A stretch of DNA of 64,000 nt from Coriobacteriia bacterium (GTDB lineage: Bacteria > Actinomycetota > Coriobacteriia > Coriobacteriales > Eggerthellaceae). The position numbers and the translations under genes were made by a program. The notes under the pieces are model-generated. The model saw nothing but the letters and a program-made list of their open reading frames with translations, did not search any database and was not told the DNA's origin. Below, in pieces: positions 1 to 7,841 of this stretch. Positions within the stretch are counted from its first letter, which is position 1, and each line of letters opens with the position of its first letter. The DNA is taken from contig JAUNCQ010000001.1 of assembly GCA_030526515.1 (NCBI GenBank), positions 62,001-126,000 of the forward strand, in the 5' to 3' direction.

Positions 1-2
1 CC

Positions 3-698
3 TCCAGCTACGCTGTGACCTACAAGCTGGGCGGCGGCACCAACAGCTCCGCCAACCCCAAGCGCTACTACAGCAGCAAGTCCGTGACCCTGAAGAGCCC
101 CACCCGCCGCGGCTATTCCTTCAAGGGCTGGTACACCAGCTCCAAGTTCAAGTCCACCACCCGGGTGAAGGTGCTGGGCAACGGCATGAAGGGCAGCAAG
201 ACGCTGTACGCCAAGTGGAGCAAGAAGGTCTACACGATCACGTTCAAGCCCAACGGCGGCAAGCTGTACGCAAGCCAGCGCACCAAGTTCACGGTGACCA
301 GCAGCAAGCTGAAGCTGCATGCGCCCACCCGCGCCGGCTATGTGTTCCGCGGCTGGTACGCCAAGGCCGACTTCAGTGGCTCCGCCCGCACCTACCTGAA
401 CACGGGCTCCGCGGGCAATCGGACCTTCTATGCCAAGTGGGACCGCGAGCCCTACCAGGCCACCGTCACCAACCCCGAGGGCACCACGGTGTACGCCAGC
501 GCCACCTCCGATGAGCCCGCCGGCGACGTCCTGGCCTATGGCACGGTGGTGACCGTGGTCAGCAAGCAGGGCGACCGCGTCAAGCTGGACGACGGCACCT
601 GGGTCCTTGCCGCCGACCTGACCGAGGGCGTGCCCGATGAGCCCCAGGACCAGGCGGGGGACGTGACCCCGGACCAGCCCCAGGACCCGACCGAATAG
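3..698 (+). CDS. C-terminal part of a secreted InlB-repeat surface protein (5' end outside window)
   Basis: The frame is open from the left edge, so only the carboxy end is visible (about 231 residues). It shows two InlB B / Listeria-Bacteroides type repeats, each containing a GY.F.GWY block and closing with YAKW. They are followed by a small SH3-like segment (roughly residues 150-205) and a Pro/Asp/Glu-rich tail ending DPTE. The repeat closely resembles the one in the GH25 lysozyme at 57711-58985 (TYKL..G..SS.NPK.YYSSK), which also carries an SH3-like tail. The missing N-terminus may therefore be a lysozyme or another wall hydrolase; that is inference. A perfect GGGGCGAAAGG inverted pair follows the stop. 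Confidence 0.75.
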   Translation, partial: SSYAVTYKLGGGTNSSANPKRYYSSKSVTLKSPTRRGYSFKGWYTSSKFKSTTRVKVLGNGMKGSKTLYAKWSKKVYTITFKPNGGKLYASQRTKFTVTSSKLKLHAPTRAGYVFRGWYAKADFSGSARTYLNTGSAGNRTFYAKWDREPYQATVTNPEGTTVYASATSDEPAGDVLAYGTVVTVVSKQGDRVKLDDGTWVLAADLTEGVPDEPQDQAGDVTPDQPQDPTE

Positions 699-708
699 AC
701 CCATCAGC

Positions 709-747
709 GGGGCGAAAGGGAAGGCAGCCGCCCGAGCCTTTCGCCCC
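709..747. terminator. Inverted pair of GGGGCGAAAGG after the InlB-repeat gene
   Basis: Bases 709-719 (GGGGCGAAAGG) are perfectly complementary to 737-747, giving an 11 bp stem with a 17 base loop. Only a short T run (CTT) follows, so it is a weak intrinsic terminator. It contains two facing copies of the dispersed word GGGCGAAAG. Confidence 0.55.
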
Positions 748-782
748 CTTGGAATGAAACGCTTCCCGAAGGAGACGCTCCC

Positions 783-3700
783 ATGCCCCAAGTCAGTGTG
801 GTAATGCCTGCCTACAACACCAGCGCCTACCTGCGCAAATGCCTGGACAGCGTGCTGGCGCAGACGCTGGACGACTTCGAGCTGATCGTGGTGGACGACG
901 GGTCCACGGACAGCACGGTGGACATCGTGCGCGAGTACGCCGCCCGCGACGGGCGCATCCGCCTGGTGCAGCAGCAGAACCAGGGCGCCGGCGTGGCCCG
1001 CAACACCGGATTGGCCCAGGCCCAGGGCGAGTACCTGATCTTCTGGGACTCCGACGACTGGTTCGACAAGCGCGCCCTGGAGAAGCTGTACGCCCGCGCC
1101 AAGCGTGACGACGCCGACCTGTGCCTGTGCGACGCCCGGGCCTACCTGGTGGACAAGGGCGTGGAGCATCCTCTGGGCTATCTGTACAAGGACGCCCTGC
1201 CCAAGCCCGATGAGCGGCCGTTTTCCGCCAAGAGCCATCCGGACACCATCCTGAACATGACCACCAGCGTGGTGTGGAACAAGCTCATGCGCGTGGCGTT
1301 TCTGCGGGACGCCGGCCTGTGCTTCGCGGCGCAGCACAACGGAGAAACCGTGCAGTTCGTCATGAGCGCCCTGTGCCTGGCCGAGCGCATCACCTACGTG
1401 GACGAGGAGCTGATCACGTACCGCCAGGGCCGCGAGGGCTCCATTGTGACCCAGGTGAACAAGAACGTCATGGAGACCATCCAGGGCTGGATCGCCACCC
1501 GCGAGCTGCTGGAGGAGCGGGGCTGCCTGCCCGAGCGCAGCTACGACAACAAGGCCCTGGACAGCATCATCTACCAGCTGCGCCTGGTCACCGACTACGA
1601 CGTGTACGTGCACGCGGTGACCTACCTGAAGGAGGAGGGCCTGGAGCGCATGGGCCTGCGTCCGCGTCCGGCGGGGTACTACCATCACCCCGGCTCGGCG
1701 GACACCCTGCAGCACCTCATCGACGACGACGTGAACCACTTCCTCATGTACCAGTCCACCAAGGCCTACAAGCTGTATAGGGAGGGCGTCTTTGCCCGCC
1801 GCACCCTGCGCGACCAGGTCAAGGATCTGAAGAAGCAGAACAAGCGGCTGCGCAACACGCTGCCCCGCAAGGTGGCCCGCAAGGTCAAGGGCCTGCTGGG
1901 CGGCGGTTCCAAGAACGGGGCGAAGAAGAGCTCCGGCGCGGCCAAGCTGCCCGCGCCCCAGGACCGCCTGCTGGCCCGCATGGAGAAGCTGTACGCGGAG
2001 TCCGACCTGTCCGCGGTGCGCGCGCACCTGGAGGGCATGACCGATGCCCAGATCCTGGCGGAGCGGGGCATGGAGCGCCATCAGCTCCTGCTGCTGCTTG
2101 CCCTGAAGCACGGCCAGGACTTCGACTGGGCCCTGCGCCAGGTCAAGGTGCAGGGAGATGCCACGTACTGGACCTTCGGCGGCACCAAGGTCAGGCTGCG
2201 CGCGTCCAAGTGGGAGCGCACCGTGCGGCTGGAGTTCATCACCGACGAAGGCGACGGCCTGCTGGTGGAGGGCTGGTTGCAGGCGCTGCAGCCCCTGGAC
2301 CTGCTGGGCCTGCAGGTGACCTGCGCCGACGGCGTGCGCGCGGTGGAGCTGCGCGAGCGTCCGGACGTGACCTGCACCAGTCCGCTTCGGGAGGACTACC
2401 TGCGTCGCCCCGGCTTCGCGGTGAAGGTGCCCTACGGCGACTTCAGCTTCCAGATGGGCTTTGCCGGCCCGGCCGGCGCCATGGAGCCCGCGCTGCTGGA
2501 AGCCGGCGACTTCTGCCCGCTGGGCTTTGCCGCTGACGACTACGCCGTGCTGCCCACGCCCCAGGGCGCGGGGCTGGCGGGGGCCTGGACGCTGACGCCG
2601 GGCCAGGTGGGCCAGGTCTGCTGCGCCCAGCGGGACCTGGCATGGGTGCTTGAGCAGGAGGCCGCGGTGCAGGCTCGCTTGGCCGCCGACCCCAAGACCG
2701 CCGAGTTCGTGAGCCTGCGTGACCATGCGGTGCGGACCCGCTTCGGCGTGGACGGCGCAGGGGAGGGGGAGCCGCGGGTGTGGCTGATCTCCGACCGCAT
2801 CGTGCTGGCGGGAGACAACGGCGAGGCTCTGTTCGCGTACCTGCACGAGCATCCGGAGCCCGGCGTGGAGCCGGTCTTCGCCCTGTCCGAGGACTCCGTT
2901 GACTTCGAGCGCATGGCAAAGCTGGGCCGCGTGGTGGCCTACGGGTCGCCGGAGTACCAGCGGCTCATGGTGACGGCGGAGCTCATCGTGTCCAGTGCCG
3001 GCGACCGCTACGTGACCAACGTGTTCCCGACCGCCGCGGCCGCCGCCCAGCGGGGCCTGGTGCGGCCGAAGTTCGCGTTCCTGCAGCACGGCATCACCAA
3101 GGACGACATGTCCTGGTGGCTCAAGCGCACTCGCAAGGACATCCGCCTGCTGGTGACCGCCTCCGAGCGGGAGCAGGCGTCGTTCACGGAAAACCCCCGC
3201 TACGGCTACGGCGCGGACGTGGTCAAGTGCACGGGCTTCCCGCGCCATGACGAGCTCCTGCGTCAGTCCGCGGAGGTGCCGGCGGGCCGCAAGGTGCTGA
3301 TAGCCCCCACGTGGCGCAGCTACCTGACCGGCGTCATGGACGCCAAGACCGGCCAGCGCGCCGCCAACCCGGACTTCGAGCAGAGCGCCTACTTCCGCTT
3401 CTACGACCAGCTGCTCCACGACGAGCAGGTGGCCGCCGCCGTGGCGGAGCTGGGGTACGAGGTGGAGTTCCTGATCCACCCGGCCTTCGTGCAGGAGGCG
3501 GGCAAGTTCAGCAGCTCCTACGCCCGCGTGTCCACGGAGTACGAGTACCGCCGCCTGTTCCTGGAGTCATCCATCATGGTGACGGACTTCAGCAGCGTGT
3601 TCTTTGATTTCGCCCTGCTGCGCAAGCCCGTGCTGTACGCCCAGTTCGACGAAGACGAATTCTTCGGCCGCCACTACGTGCCCGGCTACTTCCGCTACCG

Positions 3701-3875
3701 GGAGGACGGCTTCGGCCCGGTGCTGAACGACTACGAGCAGATCCGCGACCAGCTGTTGGCGTACCTGCGCCAGCCGGTGATGGAGCCCGAGTATGCGGCC
3801 CGCGCCGATGCGTTCTTCTACGAGCCGGCCACCAGCCGCTGCCAGGAGGTCGTGGAGGCCCTGCGCGCCCTGTAG
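783..3875 (+). CDS. GT2 glycosyltransferase fused to CDP-glycerol:polyol glycerophosphotransferase
   Basis: 1030 residues. The first ~115 residues are a family 2 glycosyltransferase: SVVMPAYN near the start, VVDDGSTDS, and a DSDDW metal-binding motif near residues 89-93. A basic linker (about 340-400) leads to a C-terminal TagF/TagB-like glycerophosphotransferase domain (about 640-1000) with FLQHGITKDD, APTWRSY and TDFSSVFFDFA. The fusion could add a sugar and a polyol phosphate to a wall teichoic acid-like chain at the inner membrane face. The start has a good Shine-Dalgarno (GAAGGAGA) nine bases upstream. A sister fusion lies at 15307-18510. The substrate cannot be read from the sequence. 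Confidence 0.85.
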   Translation: MPQVSVVMPAYNTSAYLRKCLDSVLAQTLDDFELIVVDDGSTDSTVDIVREYAARDGRIRLVQQQNQGAGVARNTGLAQAQGEYLIFWDSDDWFDKRALEKLYARAKRDDADLCLCDARAYLVDKGVEHPLGYLYKDALPKPDERPFSAKSHPDTILNMTTSVVWNKLMRVAFLRDAGLCFAAQHNGETVQFVMSALCLAERITYVDEELITYRQGREGSIVTQVNKNVMETIQGWIATRELLEERGCLPERSYDNKALDSIIYQLRLVTDYDVYVHAVTYLKEEGLERMGLRPRPAGYYHHPGSADTLQHLIDDDVNHFLMYQSTKAYKLYREGVFARRTLRDQVKDLKKQNKRLRNTLPRKVARKVKGLLGGGSKNGAKKSSGAAKLPAPQDRLLARMEKLYAESDLSAVRAHLEGMTDAQILAERGMERHQLLLLLALKHGQDFDWALRQVKVQGDATYWTFGGTKVRLRASKWERTVRLEFITDEGDGLLVEGWLQALQPLDLLGLQVTCADGVRAVELRERPDVTCTSPLREDYLRRPGFAVKVPYGDFSFQMGFAGPAGAMEPALLEAGDFCPLGFAADDYAVLPTPQGAGLAGAWTLTPGQVGQVCCAQRDLAWVLEQEAAVQARLAADPKTAEFVSLRDHAVRTRFGVDGAGEGEPRVWLISDRIVLAGDNGEALFAYLHEHPEPGVEPVFALSEDSVDFERMAKLGRVVAYGSPEYQRLMVTAELIVSSAGDRYVTNVFPTAAAAAQRGLVRPKFAFLQHGITKDDMSWWLKRTRKDIRLLVTASEREQASFTENPRYGYGADVVKCTGFPRHDELLRQSAEVPAGRKVLIAPTWRSYLTGVMDAKTGQRAANPDFEQSAYFRFYDQLLHDEQVAAAVAELGYEVEFLIHPAFVQEAGKFSSSYARVSTEYEYRRLFLESSIMVTDFSSVFFDFALLRKPVLYAQFDEDEFFGRHYVPGYFRYREDGFGPVLNDYEQIRDQLLAYLRQPVMEPEYAARADAFFYEPATSRCQEVVEALRAL

Positions 3876-3948
3876 GGGGTCGCCCTTGGACGGCACCCGC
3901 TGCAGGTCCGATGGGCGCTCGAGCGGTGCGCCAGCGTTATGCGTTTGG

Positions 3949-3954
3949 TAAAAT
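3949..3954 (+). promoter_or_regulatory. Possible -10 box (TAAAAT) upstream of the first LicD gene
   Basis: TAAAAT lies in a locally A/T-rich stretch 60 bases before the start codon at 4014. No convincing -35 box is visible. The 138 base gap holds nothing else I recognise. Confidence 0.3.
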
Positions 3955-4013
3955 ACACGACTATCTATGTGTGGAAATGACGCTGGCCCTACGGCCGCAG
4001 ACAAGGCGATTGA

Positions 4014-6998
4014 ATGAACAAGCAGCAAGAATATCTCTTGTCCATGCTGACGGAGATCCATGAGATCTGCCAGAAGCACGACATCACGTACTACCTGTGC
4101 GGCGGCAGCCTGATCGGCTCCGTCCGCGGTGGCGGCTTCCTGCCCTGGGACGACGATGCCGACGTCATGATGACCTATGACAACTGGCTGAAGTTCAAGG
4201 AGGCCTGCAAGACCGACCTGCCCCCGAACCGTGCCTTGGGCGCCCCGGAGCTGTTCGAGAGCTACCCGCTGCTGCTGCCCCGCTACATTGCCACCGACAC
4301 CACCTCCATCCACACCGCCCAGTCCCTTCATGACGACGTGGCGGGCGAGGTTATCGACATCTTCATCCTGGATCCCATCGCCGACGGCGACGAGGCCTAC
4401 CGCGGCTGGCTGGAGAACGTCCTGTGCCTGCACGAGACCGTGAACTACGCCAACTCCAACTCCTTCCGCATGGGCCTGGAATGGGAAAAGGCCAAGGAGT
4501 ACATTGACATGCGCCAGGAGAAGGGCAAGCTGGCCACGGTGGAGCACCTGCAGGAGCGCATTGCGTCCTACCACGACCCGGACGGCAGCTGCTACGCCTT
4601 CCGTTGGCAGGGATGCCCTATCCTGTTCCAGCGCTCCTGGTTCGAGGAGGCGGTGCCGGTCCAGTTCGAGGGCCGCACCTTCTTCATCCCCAAGGGCACC
4701 AACGAGTACCTGATGAACTGGTTCGGCGAGGAGTGGGCTGACATCCCGCCCAACATCACGCCGGCCCGCCATAACACCGCAGCGACCCTGGACGTGCCCT
4801 ACGACCAGGCCCTGGAGTTCTATCGTCCCACCTTCGACCGCCAGCAGCTGCGCAAGGAGATGGCGGAGCGCAAGCGCATCATCCTGAGCACCGGCCCGGC
4901 CACGAACCGCCTGGTGGCGGACGTGTTCGCTGCCCGCTGCGAGATCGTCCGCGCCCGCACCCTGCGCACCCTGGAGGAGCACAAGGCCGAGTTCGACCAG
5001 GCCCTGGCGGAAAAGAACGGCACCGTGCTGCGCGGCCTGCTGGCGGACTTCATAGCCCAGCAGACCAGCCCCGCTGCCATCGGGCGCCATGACCACCAGT
5101 ACATGCGCGCCTACTTCCACCCGATCATCATGGAGACGTCGGAGGAGATCTTCCGCGCCGCCCTGTACGCCCTGGTGGAGACCGAGTGCATCCGCCATGC
5201 CGTGCGCCTGCTGCAGGTGTACGACCAGGCCGGCAAGCCCACGTCCCCCGGCGTCGACGAGATCCGCCGTGGCATTGACCTGTTCCATCAGGCCACCGAC
5301 TGCTACCAGTACGGTCAGTTCGAGCAGGGCGAAAGCCTTGCCCGCCAGGCCCTGGAGCTGTTCCCGCGGGTTTCCGGATACCAGAAGCTGCTGGCCGCCT
5401 TCCTGCAGCGCACCGCGGAGGCCGAGCAGACGGACGACGCCTGGGCGGCCCTGGAGTCCTACGTGGACCAGCGCCTGGCCGAGCGCCCGCAGGACGGCTA
5501 CTACGTGAAGCTGAAGGCGGACTGCCTGGCACGCACCCAGGGCGTGGACGCCGTGCTCATGATGTACCTGGAGGCCGCCGAGTCCACCCAGAACGGCTTC
5601 ACCCTGAAGAGCATCAAGGAGAAGACCGGCTACGATCCCAGCTGGCTGCGTCTTTCCTGGTGGGGCAAGCGCTTCGGCATCCCCGAGTGGGAGGGCCCGC
5701 TGCCCCAGAACATGCAGCGCGTGGACAAGGAGCTGGAGGACGAAGAGTCCCTGGAGCTGCGCATGCAGGACGAAGCCGACGCCGACTTCGCCACCGACAA
5801 GCGCTACCTGTTCGACCTGCTGTGCCAGCTGACCGACATCTGCGATGCCAACGGCATCCCGTACCTGCTGTCCAAGCGCACCTCCCAGTGCTTCTTCGCC
5901 CATGACCGCCTGCCTGCCTTCCCCTGGGAGGCCACCATCCTGGTGGCGCCCGAAGACGCCCTGCGCCTGGCGGAGCTGCTGGAGGCCAACCCGCCGAAGG
6001 ACCGCTGCCTGGAGTACATGGGCAACAGCCCCTTCGTGGGCGTGCGCGAGCTGCGCTTCTGCGGCATGGACTCCACCCTGGGCCATCTGGAGTACGCCTG
6101 GCCCACCAAGTTCAACTACCAGTACGTTTCCGTGCGCCCGCTGGAGCCCAAGGAGTACTCCTGGCTGCTGGAGCCCAAGCTGCAGCAGTGGGCCGATGCC
6201 AGCGCCCTGCGCGGCAGCGTGAAGCCCCAGGACGAAGACCGTGCCCGCGCCTTCTTCATGGACCCGAAGACTCCGGAGCGCGGCCGCAAGCTCTTCGCCA
6301 AGGCCATGCGCCAGGCATCCAAGAAGAACTGCGCTTTCGTCCGCAACAGCACCACCCGCTCCCTGATCCCCCGGTACTTCCGGGAGGAGAGGGTGCGCCG
6401 TGCCTTCCGCGACCACGAGTTCAGCGTGTCTGCCAACCTTGACGAGTATATCCGCGAGGTGGGCCCCGGACCCAAGCCCCGCAAGAGCCTGGGCCTGCAG
6501 CGCAACCAGGTGGTTGCCGCCGACGTGCCCGCCGCCAGCCTGTTCGACTCCGGCGTGGTGCCCCAGGGCTACTTCGACGACCGCCGCGCGGTGAGCGCCG
6601 TGAAGAAGGAGGCGTCGCAGTATTACAGCAATTTCGACCGCAACTTCAAGGAGCTGCAGCTGGCCGTGCGCCTGAAGGAAGTCAGTCACGAGCTGTTGAC
6701 TCAGAAGGAACAGATTATGGAGTTGGCGGCCCAGGGAGCCGACGACGAGCTCTACGAGCTGGTCAAGCGCTACTATCTGTGCCTGAGCCGCTACAAGTCC
6801 TTCGACCCGGAGCAGCTGGTCTTCGACCAGGACATCTACGACGTCACCGCCGCCCTGCGCGAGCGTCGCTTCAAGCAGAAGCGCCAGGACATCATTGACG
6901 CCATGGACCTGGACGGCTCCGATGACGACGAGGACGCCGACGAGGCCGACGTGGCCGCAGCGGGCGAGGCAGACGCCGCTGAAACCGAATCCGAATAG
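4014..6998 (+). CDS. Tandem LicD-family phosphotransferase, second LicD copy degenerate
   Basis: 994 residues. The N-terminal LicD/FKTN domain (about 1-250) has the typical opening (L..I..IC.KH.ITYYL.GG.L.G..R..GF.PWDDDADV) with WDDDADV at residues 45-51. LicD proteins transfer phosphocholine or related phospho-alcohols from CDP donors onto surface glycans. A TPR-like helical section (about 420-560) follows. A second LicD-like copy starts near residue 597, where the acidic motif is replaced by FPWEATIL (W638), so this copy has probably lost metal binding. The C-terminus is a highly acidic tail (DLDGSDDDEDADEADV...). It ends 9 bases before the cytidylyltransferase at 7008, and the two are likely co-transcribed. 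A paralogue is at 7842-10709. Confidence 0.8.
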   Translation: MNKQQEYLLSMLTEIHEICQKHDITYYLCGGSLIGSVRGGGFLPWDDDADVMMTYDNWLKFKEACKTDLPPNRALGAPELFESYPLLLPRYIATDTTSIHTAQSLHDDVAGEVIDIFILDPIADGDEAYRGWLENVLCLHETVNYANSNSFRMGLEWEKAKEYIDMRQEKGKLATVEHLQERIASYHDPDGSCYAFRWQGCPILFQRSWFEEAVPVQFEGRTFFIPKGTNEYLMNWFGEEWADIPPNITPARHNTAATLDVPYDQALEFYRPTFDRQQLRKEMAERKRIILSTGPATNRLVADVFAARCEIVRARTLRTLEEHKAEFDQALAEKNGTVLRGLLADFIAQQTSPAAIGRHDHQYMRAYFHPIIMETSEEIFRAALYALVETECIRHAVRLLQVYDQAGKPTSPGVDEIRRGIDLFHQATDCYQYGQFEQGESLARQALELFPRVSGYQKLLAAFLQRTAEAEQTDDAWAALESYVDQRLAERPQDGYYVKLKADCLARTQGVDAVLMMYLEAAESTQNGFTLKSIKEKTGYDPSWLRLSWWGKRFGIPEWEGPLPQNMQRVDKELEDEESLELRMQDEADADFATDKRYLFDLLCQLTDICDANGIPYLLSKRTSQCFFAHDRLPAFPWEATILVAPEDALRLAELLEANPPKDRCLEYMGNSPFVGVRELRFCGMDSTLGHLEYAWPTKFNYQYVSVRPLEPKEYSWLLEPKLQQWADASALRGSVKPQDEDRARAFFMDPKTPERGRKLFAKAMRQASKKNCAFVRNSTTRSLIPRYFREERVRRAFRDHEFSVSANLDEYIREVGPGPKPRKSLGLQRNQVVAADVPAASLFDSGVVPQGYFDDRRAVSAVKKEASQYYSNFDRNFKELQLAVRLKEVSHELLTQKEQIMELAAQGADDELYELVKRYYLCLSRYKSFDPEQLVFDQDIYDVTAALRERRFKQKRQDIIDAMDLDGSDDDEDADEADVAAAGEADAAETESE

Positions 6999-7007
6999 GG
7001 GAGTACC

Positions 7008-7733
7008 ATGAATTACGCAATCATCCTGGCCGGCGGCGTGGGTTCGCGCGTCGGCGCCAACGTGCCCAAGCAGTTCATCGAGGTGCAGGGCAAGCCCATC
7101 CTGGTGTACACGCTGGAGGCCTTCCAGAACTGCCCGGACATCGACGCGGTCGAGGTGGTCTGCATTGCCAGCTACATGGACACCATGCACCAGCTGATCG
7201 AGCAGTACGGCCTGACCAAGGTCAAGTACGTGGTTGAGGGCGGCGCCACCTACCAGGACTCCGTCATGTGCGGCATGCGCGGCCTTGAGCCCTTCATCCA
7301 GGACGACGACGTGGTGGCCATCCACTTCGGCGCCGGTGCCTTCGTCACGGGCGACCTGATCAGCGACTCCATCCGCGTTGCCCAGGAGCATGGCAACGGC
7401 ATCTCCTCCGACCCGGTGGTGCTGTGCCTGGCCATCAAGGACCCCCGCGACCCGGAGGTCTTCAGCACCGAGGGCGACGACCGCGACCGCTTCATGGGCA
7501 TGAACAGCCCCCAGACCTTCCAGTGGGCGTTCCTGCGCGACCTCTACAAGGAGGGAGAAGAGGCCGGCATCATGGACAAGATCGACCCCCACACCACCAG
7601 CCTCATGGCTGCCCTGAAGAAGCCGCTGTACTTCAGCAAGGGCTCCAGCATGAACATCAAGATTACCAGCAGGGACGACGTGAAGCTGTTCAACGCGTAC
7701 CTGCTGTCCCGCGACCAGGAGTTCGACTTCTAG
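7008..7733 (+). CDS. IspD/TarI-like CTP:phosphate cytidylyltransferase, altered metal motif
   Basis: 241 residues, the usual size for IspD/TarI proteins. The CTP-binding loop is intact (LAGGVGSR.GANVPKQF, residues 7-23, including the PKQ lysine), and the C-terminal IKITSRDDVKL matches the family end motif. The middle motif, normally HDA.RP with a metal-binding Asp, reads HFGAGAF here (residues 106-112), so Asp and Arg are both missing. Placed directly after a LicD gene, it probably activates a polyol or alcohol phosphate as a CDP derivative, if it is active at all. It is a paralogue of 11919-12653, which has a different replacement at the same site. Confidence 0.75.
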   Translation: MNYAIILAGGVGSRVGANVPKQFIEVQGKPILVYTLEAFQNCPDIDAVEVVCIASYMDTMHQLIEQYGLTKVKYVVEGGATYQDSVMCGMRGLEPFIQDDDVVAIHFGAGAFVTGDLISDSIRVAQEHGNGISSDPVVLCLAIKDPRDPEVFSTEGDDRDRFMGMNSPQTFQWAFLRDLYKEGEEAGIMDKIDPHTTSLMAALKKPLYFSKGSSMNIKITSRDDVKLFNAYLLSRDQEFDF

Positions 7734-7763
7734 GTCCAGCTCGGGCTCAATCAGATCAGCAAC

Positions 7764-7818
7764 GGGGCGAAAGGGAGCTGCGGCTCCCGCCGGCAACAGG
7801 GGGCCGGGTTTTTCGCCC
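7764..7818. terminator. Nested hairpins with an outer GGGCGAAA inverted pair
   Basis: An inner stem GGGAGC-TGCG-GCTCCC (7773-7788) sits inside an outer pair, GGGCGAAA at 7765 and TTTCGCCC at 7811. A run of five T (7809-7813) precedes CGCCC. It separates the cytidylyltransferase from the second LicD gene and may terminate or attenuate transcription. Confidence 0.5.
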
Positions 7819-7841
7819 GCCGAAGACAAGGAGATCACGGC